Origin: Dactylellina haptotyla
Taxonomy: Eukaryota > Ascomycota > Orbiliomycetes > Orbiliales > Orbiliaceae
Length of the DNA: 64,000 bases
Direction: 5' to 3'
NCBI GenBank assembly: GCA_031310005.1
Contig: CM062387.1
Span: 1,302,001-1,366,000, forward strand
The notes beneath the pieces are model-generated. The model was not told the DNA's origin, made no database searches, and was given only the letters and a program-made list of their open reading frames with translations. The position numbers and the translations under genes are program-made. Shown here in pieces: positions 12,539 to 22,469 of the stretch. Each line of letters starts with the position of its first letter. The first letter of the stretch is position 1.

Positions 12539-13705
12539 TCATAAAACACTGGCTGCCTTCATCAATCCTTGCGACCTCAGGCTTCCTCCGGCACCCTGGC
12601 TCTCTTTTATTCTCCATTTCCCATTGTCTTGGATTGCCTTTCCTTCTTTGGCCAGCAAGTTTAGGATCTGTATGACTCCCCTCTCCGCAGCCTCATACAA
12701 ATTCTCAGGGTAGTCCTTGTATATCACCTTGACAATGTCCATAGACGTCATGGGAGTCGTACTGTGTTCCTTCAAGACCTGCAAGACCTGATCCACACGT
12801 TCCTGTCGGTGGGCGATATACTCAGAAATCTTGGCCTTGGCGTCTTCTATAAGTGGGCCGTGAGCTGGATACGCTTGCTTGGGGGCGAGGGAGAGCATCT
12901 TTTGAAGCGAGCTGAGGTATTGAGAGAGGTCTTCGAAGACGGTGGTACCCTGCGTGGTGAATAAGCCGAAGTCAACTGATGATATATACATATAAATACT
13001 TCCAAGAAGGAAAAAGGAAACATACCTGTCCGAGTACATTGTCACCGGTGAATAATGCTGCTTCTTCTTTCAGCATGAGACACACGTGGTCGCTGGCATG
13101 TCCTGGCGTATGGTACGCCGTCAAGGTTGCGCCGTCCACCTGGAACTCCTGTTCGTCTTCAATATCCTGGTCCGGCTTGATGTCATAGTACCCGTCTCTG
13201 CCGGGGGCGCCGTCATCAGGACTGAGACGGGACTTGTATACTTTAACATCTGGGCACAAGCTACGCAAATCCTTAACACCGAGGACGTGGTCCGGGTGCC
13301 AATGGGTTATGATGGCAGTGGATATTGTGGCCGATTCCGACTCGAGAACCGAGGAGAGGGAGGCCTTCCATGCTGGCCTTCCTTCAGCTGCGTCGATGAG
13401 GATACGCCGGCGGCCGGTACCTACGAGGTAGGTATTCGTGCCTAGAAGGAATCATATGAGCCATTGATCGACTGGGCACGCAAAACAATTTTAACAAAGG
13501 TTCTTCAGGCGCAGAGGTATCAGAGCATACCTTGTAACGTGAACTATACGGTACAGAATAATATTAGCAGTCTGTGGAAGATGTCGGAGGCGACGCTGAA
13601 CGGCCAACGGGGGAACTGTACCTTGCCCGGATTACCGCCGAGGATGCGGATGACCCGCGAACTCAGTCTCTCGATTTCGGGGAGCGGCACAAGCTGCGTA
13701 GCCAT
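12539..13705 (-). CDS. LACTB2-like metallo-beta-lactamase-fold hydrolase
   Basis: Four exons: 13705-13622, 13543-13531 (only 13 bases), 13441-13026 and 12949-12539, totalling 307 residues. The tiny exon supplies FTLQ and makes the family sequence GGNPGK-FTLQ-GTNTYLVGTG continuous. Metal ligands are visible: HWHPDH at about residues 79-84, then TPGHASDH and FTGDNVLGQ. The C-terminus has the YPAHGP motif and a winged-helix-like tail, as in LACTB2. Human LACTB2 is a mitochondrial single-strand RNA endonuclease; in fungi the same fold also occurs as a thioesterase partner of polyketide synthases. No polyketide synthase lies nearby, so a housekeeping role is more likely. The start MATQLVPLPEIE is typical for the family. 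Confidence 0.92.
13531..13543 (-). other. 13-base microexon of the LACTB2-like gene
   Basis: On the minus strand the 13 bases TTCACGTTACAAG are flanked by AG on the acceptor side (13545-13544) and GTATGC on the donor side. Including them restores frame between the first and third exons and yields FTLQG, the segment expected before TNTYLVG. Skipping them would break the frame. Confidence 0.85.
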
Positions 13706-14376
13706 CTTCCACATCAACCCGGTGCCGATATCAACTTTTATCCAAAACGGATTGATATATCGGTATCTGATAGCAACTAAATATATACAGGACAGCACAA
13801 AAATTCAAACCAATTTCGAGTCAATGCACCTCCTATTTGCGTATCAGAGTTGCGCTTCAAAAATATATATCCGGAGATGTGTCGCACGGAAGAACCGATT
13901 TATGCCTGTCCGCGGGCCTGGGGTAGCTATTTATATTGCGAACGGGATCCACCATGCAGCTAAGAGCTTGGAGAGATCCTTCGGCCGCCGCTGCAGACGG
14001 AGACGGTGTGCTGAGTTACCTCGGCCCAAATTGTGCGTTGTGCGTTGTGTGTTGTGTGTTGCAGTCAACCACCCTGAGAATGAATGCCATACAGAAACGG
14101 CCAGCTTTCGAAGGAGCGCACCGCGTCTCCCAGCTGTTTAAACGGAGTAAAAAGGGCAGTATACTATTATATACCATCGTGCGACCGAATACGCACCGGA
14201 TTCAGAGCAAAGAGAGCGATGGCGGGGGAGTTCGCAGGGGCCGGCGGGAAGGCGCGGGGCTGGTCCGGGCAACGTGACCGGCGTGGGCGATTGTTGTTTT
14301 GATCGCGTCCTCCCGCCAAACGACCTGTTCTAATTCCTTCGATAAACAACCTTCCATCAACCAACATCCGCCCACG
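13706..14376. other. Divergent promoter region, LACTB2-like gene and CHL4
   Basis: About 670 bases between divergent genes, with a TGTGTTG-rich stretch near 14035-14062. I see no other gene. Confidence 0.5.
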
Positions 14377-16091
14377 ATGGCTCGTTCCAAGCAGCCCACC
14401 AGCTTGACGACACGACATCGGCTCCCGCCCTCGCCACAGCTGACCCGCCATCTGCTCCGGCTCTCGAAACCGGCTCTCGAAAAGCTGGTTTTCGACTGGC
14501 TCAAGACACCGATATGTGCGCCGGACCTCACCCCAACGGACGAAGACTTGCAGTACGAGGACGACCCCCGAGATGTAACACCTGAAGAGGCCGAGGAGGC
14601 GTACAAGCAGCTCGGTTCGCGGAAGGATATCGCAGAGAGAATATTCGAAAGAGAATGGGTTCGTTATCGACCTCCGATCAGCTATAGTTGAGGGAGCAAT
14701 GGGGGCTAATATTCAGTTGCAATTCAGAGAGGGGGCTTGACGATGCACCAGGTCGCCCAGGTTGATATACAATGCAGGTGCCCTATCAGAATATTCTTCC
14801 ACAGGAGCTGCCGCTAACGACCGTTTGATAGATCTCCTCGACCACCCGTCCTCGATCAAATGGACTGCTTGCGAGCTGGTACTCGAAGAAGGCAAAAAGC
14901 CGCTAGGAGACAGTACGTTCCCCCCGCCCTTCCATAATCCCTCGGAAAACGAAAGAAATTAACATGATTTGCTACAGAGTTACCTAAATTTCAACCGATT
15001 GTGTTCTGCAGGGCGCTCCTGGACATAATGGGCCCCATGGTTCAATGCGTAAGTAGTCGTTTGACTTTAGTCTACTCAAGTATTCGGGCTAACGTCACGG
15101 GAAGCACCCTTACTACATCACACATCCGACCCTACCGTTAACACTTGTACGCCTGTCTCTCCACGATCCCTTCCCGCTTCCGAAAATCCCGCCCCCGCCG
15201 AACCAAATCTTCTACATTGCCGTACCCGACTCATCACCTCACCTTTTCTTCACACCCCAACGATCCAAACTGGCCGATATATGCAGGAAATCACTTCCAA
15301 TAGCATTGTCCTCACAGCACCATCGTTACGATATCGTCTCCACATCTCTTTCCGCGAAGACACTAGAGGCGCTCGTGGCTCGAAAGGGACACGATAGGGG
15401 GAACGTAGCAGCGGGTGGAGGATGGGGCGTTTATGCGGTGGAGGGGGAAGAAGCGGTGGATTGCTCCCCGCTGGAAAGATCACTGCCCAAACCCAAGACC
15501 GCTAAGCGGCGGTCCACGGATGCAGCTGATGGCGACGATCTTCCGGACGACGAGGGCAAAGAAAGGTGGAAGCGGAAGCGGATAGCAGAAGGGAGATTCG
15601 GGAATAGTGCTCTAGCGGATGATGGGAGCGGGTTGGAGCGGGTGGAGGTTAGGTTACGAGAGGTATGGCCGAAGCAGAAAGACCTTCCTAGTACCCTAAA
15701 GATGGCGAGTGGGGACAAGGCGAAGCCTACGGTCACCGATGGCAAGGGGAAAGGAAGAGGAAGACCGAAAAAGCGAACCCCCAACGTTGCTAAAACGAAC
15801 GATGGTGGCGGTGACGACGCACCAGTTGTGGATGAGGAGTTCCCGTGGAAAGGCAAGAGCTGGATGCCTAGTGTGGATGTCGTACTGGAGGGCACACACG
15901 TATTCGCTGGCCTTCGGACATTGGTGGAGCAGGGCGTCCTCGATGGCGAGAAGATACCGACGTGGATGACGGGTGAGGAAGGAATGAGCGTGGGAACGGT
16001 GAAGGGAGGCACTATCGTTCCAGCTGTCATGACGGGGATCCAGGGACCGACAGCTGGGTCTGGGAAACGGCGAGGGAGGCCATCGCTGTAA
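14377..16091 (+). CDS. Kinetochore protein CHL4/CENP-N family (Mis15-like)
   Basis: Five exons: 14377-14658, 14728-14773, 14832-14912, 14978-15048 and 15105-16091, giving 488 residues. The N-terminal part reads LRLSKPALEKLVFDWL, EREWRGGLTMHQVAQVDIQYLLDHPSS and W-x-A, as expected for CENP-N/CHL4. The middle (VRLSLHDPFPLP, YIAVPDSSPHLFFTP) and the C-terminal THVFAGLRTLVEQGVLDGEKIP and MTGEEGMSVG also match the family. These proteins bind the CENP-A nucleosome and belong to the inner kinetochore. Between the conserved blocks lies a charged insert with an AT-hook (GRGRPKKR, about residue 378), and the protein ends with a second AT-hook-like RRGRP. The second intron fits only as GC-AG (14774-14831), which produces DIQYLLDHP. 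The rest of the structure is canonical. Confidence 0.85.
14774..14831 (+). other. Probable GC-AG intron in CHL4
   Basis: The 58-base intron would start GCAGGT and end GATAG, with a consensus branch site GCTAAC about 20 bases before the end. Nearby GT donors are all in the wrong phase for every available acceptor. Only the GC donor gives an open frame and the expected residues DIQ-Y-LLDHP. Confidence 0.6.
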
Positions 16092-16628
16092 CGTGGTTGC
16101 TCTTCAATAGTGGCAATAATATAACAATAATCTTATCATATTAGCGTTCGAGGAACTGGGGGGAGTATTGGCATCATCATCATCATCATGGGATTGCTAT
16201 TTGTTACTTGTTACTTGTACATATAATACGGGCATGAGGAGTTTGCAGGCGGCGTCACCAATATAATTTGTATTCAATATATTCCACAGCTTATATCCGG
16301 GGCCTACTCGCATACCCGCATCTTCGTGTGTTCGCAATCGCGATGTTATCTGCTTGAGTCGTGCTCCTGCTGCTGAAGATAATCCGGCCGAATGCAGGTA
16401 CCCGAGTTCGGATTCCTGACTGACAGAAAAATGCCGCGCGCCGCGGAATGGCAGCCAAAGCTTAGTTTCGACGCCCGGCCGAAAGGCGGTAGCACGTCAT
16501 TGGAAGTGGAGTCGCCGGCTGGACCTCCTGAACGATGCCAAATAAAATGGCTGGTGCCTGCCAGAATACCTCGCCCGGGCCTTTGATGGCATCTCGACCG
16601 TAGTTCTACCCTTCCCATTATTGCAATC
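16092..16628. other. Intergenic, CHL4 to PCS60
   Basis: Contains the 3' flank of CHL4, a short CAT repeat and the promoter of the downstream ligase gene. No gene seen. Confidence 0.5.
16172..16189. repeat. CAT trinucleotide repeat (6 copies)
   Basis: Six perfect CAT units in the 3' flank of CHL4; a simple microsatellite outside coding sequence. Confidence 0.9.
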
Positions 16629-18170
16629 ATGTCGACCCTGCCCACCGCGTTCTCGCAAACCCCCTCGGCGCCCGCCGTCGTCATCCCGTCCACCGGCAAG
16701 ACCTACACCTACGCCCAGCTTGGCGCTCAGATTGAGGCATTCCAATCCTTCCTCGCTTCCGTCGGCGTCACCACCGGCTCCGCCGTCTCAATCTCTCTCG
16801 TCAACGGCCTCGAGTTCATCGTCTCGTTCCTCGCTGCCACCTACCAACGCGCCATCGCCGCTCCCTTGAACCCAGCGTACAAACAGGCCGAATTCGAGTT
16901 TTACATTGATGATATCAAATCCGCTCTCGTGGTCGTTCCCAAAGGTGCTGTCGCTGAGAACTCCGAAGCCGTCCGTGCTGCCCGAAAATACAATGCCGGC
17001 ATCGCCGAAGTCTGGGTGGACGCCTACGGAGACGTCAGGGTCGAATTGGTCGAGCGAGGGCGACTGAGCGTCGCAGCTCTCAAATCAATCGCCCAACCCA
17101 ACGATGTAGCATTGGTATTGCATACCAGCGGCACGACGGGACGCCCGAAGGCCGTGCCGTTGACGCACAAGAATCTCACCACAACGATGCGGAACATCAA
17201 GGCTACCTACCTCCTCAGCCCGGCCGATAGGACGTACCTCGTCATGCCATTGTTCCACGTCCACGGTTTACTAGCCGGTTTCCTAGCACCCCTTCACTCC
17301 GGTGGATCCGTGGTCGTACCACCCAAGTTCTCAGCGCAGGCTTTCTGGCCCGAGTTTATCAAGTTCAAAGCGAATTGGTACACCGCAGTACCTTCCATGA
17401 ACTCGATTCTGTTGAAATCACCAGCGCCAAATCCGCTGCCCTACATCAGATTCATCAGATCGTGTTCCTCGCCGCTGGCCCCGGCGACCTTCCATCAGAT
17501 CGAGAAGACTTTCGGCGCACCCGTCCTAGAAGCCTACGCCATGACCGAGGCTGCCCACCAGATGACATCTAACCCTCTGCCACCCGCTAAGAGAAAACCG
17601 GGTAGCGTTGGCTTGGGACAAGGTGTGGACATCAAGATAATGGACGACCAAGGCGACGAGGTGGCACAAGGTAAAGAAGGCGAGATTTGCATCAGGGGCG
17701 AGAATGTAACGGGGGGTTATCTAAACAATCCCACTGCTAACGCCAGCAGTTTCACAAAGACCGGTTACTTCAGGACAGGGGATCAAGGTAAGAAGGATGA
17801 AGACGGCTACATAATTATCACGGGTAGGATCAAGGAGCTTATCAATCGGGGAGGCGAAAAGATTTCACCTATCGAGATTGATAGCGCATTGCTTGCACAT
17901 CCTGCCGTCGGCGAGGCGGTTAGCTTTGCGATGGAAGACGAGCTTATGGGTCAAGAGCCCGCTGCTGCCGTCGTCTTCAAAGAAGGAAAGCAAGCCAGCG
18001 TCGAAGAGTTGAAATCGTTCTTGGGAGAAAGATTAGCAAAATTCAAGATTCCCAAAAAGATTTTTGTAACAAAGCATATGCCCAAGACGGCAACTGGGAA
18101 GATTCAACGAAGGATTGTAGCAGAGACAATGTTCAGAGAGGAGAAGCAAGCTGGAAAGGCGAAGCTGTAA
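16629..18170 (+). CDS. Peroxisomal AMP-binding acyl-CoA synthetase, PCS60 type
   Basis: A single exon of 513 residues, a usual length for the family. The adenylation signature LHTSGTTGRPKAVPLTHKN is near residues 165-185. It is followed by PLFHVHGLLAG, EAYAMTEAAHQM, the TGDQG segment, GRIKELINRGGEKISPIEID and the C-terminal lysine region MPKTATGKIQRR. The last three residues, AKL, form a good type-1 peroxisomal targeting signal. Close relatives are yeast Pcs60/Fat2 and plant AAE3, which are oxalyl-CoA synthetases that start oxalate breakdown. Oxalate is therefore the best substrate guess, but medium-chain acids cannot be excluded from sequence alone. Third codon positions are C-rich, which suggests strong expression. 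Confidence 0.93.
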   Translation: MSTLPTAFSQTPSAPAVVIPSTGKTYTYAQLGAQIEAFQSFLASVGVTTGSAVSISLVNGLEFIVSFLAATYQRAIAAPLNPAYKQAEFEFYIDDIKSALVVVPKGAVAENSEAVRAARKYNAGIAEVWVDAYGDVRVELVERGRLSVAALKSIAQPNDVALVLHTSGTTGRPKAVPLTHKNLTTTMRNIKATYLLSPADRTYLVMPLFHVHGLLAGFLAPLHSGGSVVVPPKFSAQAFWPEFIKFKANWYTAVPSMNSILLKSPAPNPLPYIRFIRSCSSPLAPATFHQIEKTFGAPVLEAYAMTEAAHQMTSNPLPPAKRKPGSVGLGQGVDIKIMDDQGDEVAQGKEGEICIRGENVTGGYLNNPTANASSFTKTGYFRTGDQGKKDEDGYIIITGRIKELINRGGEKISPIEIDSALLAHPAVGEAVSFAMEDELMGQEPAAAVVFKEGKQASVEELKSFLGERLAKFKIPKKIFVTKHMPKTATGKIQRRIVAETMFREEKQAGKAKL

Positions 18171-20328
18171 ACGCTCATGTTCGAGTATGGAGGCGTATAC
18201 CTTTTTGGTGGTATCCCCCAGTCGCACAGAGTATCCCGTAACAACATGAGGAAAAGTGTAGCAACGTATTCTAGCATCAATCTAAGCACATGTTTCTTTC
18301 ATATCTTGAACGTCTACGCACATGGAACCAATGCGCGTGCATCACGTGTCTACGCTCCAGCGTCTGCATCGCATATCCAACCCTGCTTACATGCTACATG
18401 AGCATATGTACATATCTGCAGCTCAACCCCCTTGCAGATATTCCCTCATGCCAACAGTTAGAAACCAAGTGTCCATGAAACCCTCAATATGTGATTTATT
18501 CCACTTGGATCAAATTCTTTCATGACTGTGATGATGATGATTTTTCAAAAATTTTTTACCTCGCCAAGGCAGAGAGGGGGCGGAAGTATTCGACCGGAAT
18601 AGGTTAAAGCTTAGGCCAACAATCTTTCAAATTCCGTGATCAGTTGTGAGGAAGCCCAGGGAGGCGTGTGTGTGCTACCCGATGCTCAGGAGCCGAAACC
18701 CGTAGACACCATACCTCGCAATCGGGGCCCCGGAGCCATAATACCGGAGAAACAGTATCGTCTGTCTAGTTGGATGTCTTGTTCCGGTGCCGTGGAAGTG
18801 AAGTCCGTCATACATACATACCAACCTCCCAATCATTTTAGGAGACTTGGACTATCTAGAGAACTTTGCCTGTATTCATAATTCATGTTCGGAATCGGGT
18901 CCAACGGCATCTGGGCCACATCGGCTTTCTGACTTTTGTAGAAAATAAGGAAATGAATCGGATCATCCTTCCTGCCAATGGATGCCACGCAATCACGGGC
19001 GAACCGTTCACCTCGACTCACTCGTCATTTCGCCAACAGCCGCCGATCTGTACCTAGCTCGCCGGTTCCGTAGATCCGTTACATACCTCGCCTCGTATGA
19101 TTCAGAACCTGCAAGATTTCGATCTACCCTTTTTTTTCTTCTTTCTTTTCTTGACAGTTCGGTTACGCAGGAGACTCATCCACACACCCACGGGCCTCAA
19201 ATCTGAGAGAATCCCCTTGAAGGGAGATTCCCGTACGCTACGGAATTCGGGAAAGGCAAAGCTTGTCTAATAGTCGTGTATCTTGGCTTTTGTTTATCGG
19301 AATATTTAAGCGAGTTCATATCATACTGAGTGACATGTCTAGTCCCAAACCGTGATACTGGTGTGGAACGGGTGTCTAGCGAGGAGGACAGGCGATAGGA
19401 AACCAGTGGTCAAATAATCGCATACTACGCTGGATGCGGAGTACCTAGACCCTTTGTCGTGTATCGGAAAGATATAGTGGTTTTTTTGGTATCGTACGAT
19501 GCCAGAGCCTTTGGACAGATCCGGGAAAACGAACATATGGAGAAACAAATAGATAGTAGTGTTTCATGGTGGTGCGGGGGAGTTGTGCCTACTATCCTGC
19601 CTGTCTGCTGATTGCTGATATCTGTTGGTGTTTCTTGCTAATATATTCTAAAAACTGACGGCTTCGAGTCTTGAGTGCTGGGCGACGGCTAGTCTGGATC
19701 GTGCTAGTGACGTCAAATGCAGACTTCACCGTTGAAGAATGTGGAATCAATGGCTGTTTTCGGTATTCTTGCATTCCTTGTACAGGGTTAAGCGAATATA
19801 CAGTAGTAAGTAGTAGCATGATTCATGCCCTCAACGTCTGGATGGCTAGACGGTCTCACATTAGTAGATACGGCTCGCTTCGTGAATCTGGATTTTATGA
19901 AACTATCGAGGCTATAGATGTATTTGGGCTGGTAGATATGTTGATCCGGGGATCCAATTTGTTCAGCCCCTGGCTAACGGGTTGATCCTTCTAGTTAGCA
20001 TCGATATTATCGTAAACAAGCTCCGGCGGTAAGTTTTAGCATTCGTTTAAACAAGCAACATCGTGAAAATAGGTTAGCTAGTAACTAGTATCTCGATTAG
20101 TTAACAAAACGTATGAGCTAGTCGGTATTAAATTCCTAACTTGGTACTTGAGTGTCGATAGTGGAGTGTTGTATATTGTGTGTTGACCTCCTTGCACGCT
20201 TTCTGGGTTCCTCGTTGGCGGGCTAACAACTCAAAACGTTCTATCTGTCATCATCATAGACATACGCACGAAGCTGGAGGCAAAGATTCCAGCCAGCGTC
20301 TTTACCATTGTTCAGTCTGAGAGCTAAA
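18171..20328. other. Gene-free region before the RUS gene
   Basis: About 2.2 kb. Its reading frames are short and do not resemble protein families. I see no repeat or RNA gene. Confidence 0.5.
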
Positions 20329-22469
20329 ATGTCCGCCCAATCCGAGGAAAAGACTTCCATTTCGATCGTGGAGCGGGATCAGTCAGGTACCGTTACGGCT
20401 GAGTATCGACAGGAGAGCCAGAAAATAGCCAAGGTCCAGCAGGCAATACAGAACGTATGTAGACGTATTGGGTCAATTCTTTCTCCCATCGCACGTGGCC
20501 GACTCTTCCTACCCTTGTACCTACTTTCAACTCCCAGGTATCCCAAACTTGGATTTCTTGGAAAACATTTAGCTGAAATACGGCCCTTGCAGAGTGCACT
20601 CCAGCCGCAAGCCATTAGCCACATTCAGACCCTTATCAACATTTTTCTTCCAGCTGGCTATCCAAAAAGTGTTACCGACGATTATCTTGAGTGAGAATAC
20701 CCTATTTGGCCCCCCCGAGTTCTTCTCTCAGCCTTGGGCGCTTGCATTGGCTAAGAGCTCCATTTCGTCTCGTCTAGATATCAGATTTACGTGAGTCTCG
20801 GAATATTGTTTCCCCATTGGTGACAAAACCTTTAAGGCTGGACAAGCGAGCTGAAAATTTTCCTCGACATGCAGGACTCCCTTCAAGCATTCTCGAGTTC
20901 GATAGCAGGTTTGTTATCCTCTCGAGCTGTCCTGCAAGGTAAGTACAGATACCTTCGTTCCTCGGAGAGTTCCTAGGATACTTTGGCAAGACAAATGAAA
21001 CCTGAAAGAGCTTGTTCTAGATTAAGCAAGAATAAAGTTGATCCTATGGATTTCTCTCCTTGCACCGTTTAGCTGATGTTAGGCCTTTCCCCTCTTTTCT
21101 GACGGGTCGTTCCAGCCGTTGGTTTTGAGGACTCCAATGCATCGAGCACGGCGGCAATCTTGCTCAGTATACTGCAATCCTCGATCGGAAGGGTTGCAAC
21201 GATTCTATTCGCACATAGACTAGGAAGTTCGCTGGAACCAGAGTGCAAACGATTCCGATTCGCAGCCGACATCTTCAATGATTCGGCTTTGATCTTTGAC
21301 TGCTTGTCTCCAATATTCCCTAAAAGCGTCAGGGTCATGGTACTTTGTACTGCTGGCACGCTAAGAGCGTTATGTGGCGTTGCAGGTGGAGGTATGTCCC
21401 ATATAGTCCCGTCCCCCTGGTAATTCCTTCTGTGCCTCACGCGAAAAGTCATCCGCCCACCCCGAGTTTCCCACTAATATATTGTTTTTTCGTCCGTTGT
21501 GTGTCTATGTGAGGACAGGGTCCAAAGCTCAATTGAGTGTGCACTTTGCAAAATGGGGAAATGTTGCCGAGTTGAACGCGAAGGTAAGCTCCACATTATG
21601 CAGCACGAGATCTCTCAGCTATGATACTGATTTGGGAACAGGATTCCAGCCAGGAAACGGTTATCAGCCTGATAGGAATGTTGGTAAGAGACATGGTTTT
21701 TTTTTTTTGGCGTGGGTGGTTTTCAGGTTGGGGTTGTGTTGATAGTCTGATTAGATGTTGAAGACAAGACGCTGACAAAACACTCCGGGTCAAGGCGGGA
21801 AGTTTGGTCATCTCATCTATCACATCGAAAACCGCATCATGGGTGACAATGCTATTACTGATAGCCATCCATTTGTGGACCAACTACCGAGCTGTGAAGG
21901 CTGTCACAATGGTCACTCTAAACCGGCAACGAGCAAATCTCGTTATATCAACATTTGTTGAAAAGGGCACTGTTCTGACACCGAAAGACGTGGCGAGACA
22001 GGAACGGATTTTCGAAAGAGATGGCGTTCTGAGATGGTCCAATGGAGCTATTGTGGGCTGGGCTGTTATTGGAACTAAACTTTCGTCAATAATTGCCTCA
22101 ACTTCCGGCTCAGGTGAGAGAATGTCTCTCGTAAAAATCGCTAAAGCTTGCCCTACGAAGCAGTATCTGCTGTGGTTTGGAGGCAAGCTTCGAGACATAC
22201 GCGTGTGTATCTGTCTGGAGAGCGGTTGCACTCCTGCCGCTCAACTCAGGGCTTGGATGCACGGTCTCATGTCGGCAAAGCTACTTTCCGACAGGCGATC
22301 GCAGGCGATTACAGACGAAGACGCTCTGCAAGCCCTTATTGATGCGAAACACAAGATCGACGGTATATTTGATGGGTTTCTCACGAGACTTGCTGAGGCC
22401 GGGTGGAACGCTGAGGATCCACAGCTTGAGACTTCCTCGGGTTACAGATATGAGTGGACAAAGCCCTAA
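20329..22469 (+). CDS. RUS (root UV-B sensitive)/DUF647 family membrane protein
   Basis: Eight exons: 20329-20454, 20593-20690, 20778-20790 (13 bases), 20875-20938, 21116-21391, 21519-21583, 21642-21683 and 21795-22469, totalling 452 residues. Joined, they give the family hallmark FLPAGYPKSVTDDYLEYQIYDSLQAF. SSRAVLQAVGFEDSNASSTAAIL and the FADIFNDSALIFD-like ADIFNDSALIFDCL segment follow. Then come LCGVAGGGSKAQLSVHFA, GNVAELNAKDSSQETVISLIGML and a hydrophobic WVTMLLLIAIHLWTNYRAVKAV stretch. In plants RUS1/RUS2 act in UV-B signalling, vitamin B6 homeostasis and auxin transport; the role in fungi is poorly defined. Every exon boundary fits frame and GT-AG rules. Exons 1 and 2 are the least conserved, so the start is less sure. 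Confidence 0.9.
20778..20790 (+). other. 13-base microexon of the RUS gene
   Basis: ATATCAGATTTAC lies between TCTAG (acceptor) and GTGAGT (a strong donor). It completes the codon left by DDYL and adds YQIY ahead of DSLQAF, exactly the residues expected in DUF647 proteins. Without it, frame is lost. Confidence 0.88.

Noticed and set aside
15431-16030. 199-residue minus-strand open frame in CHL4
   Set aside because: Antisense to conserved CHL4 coding sequence and low in complexity.
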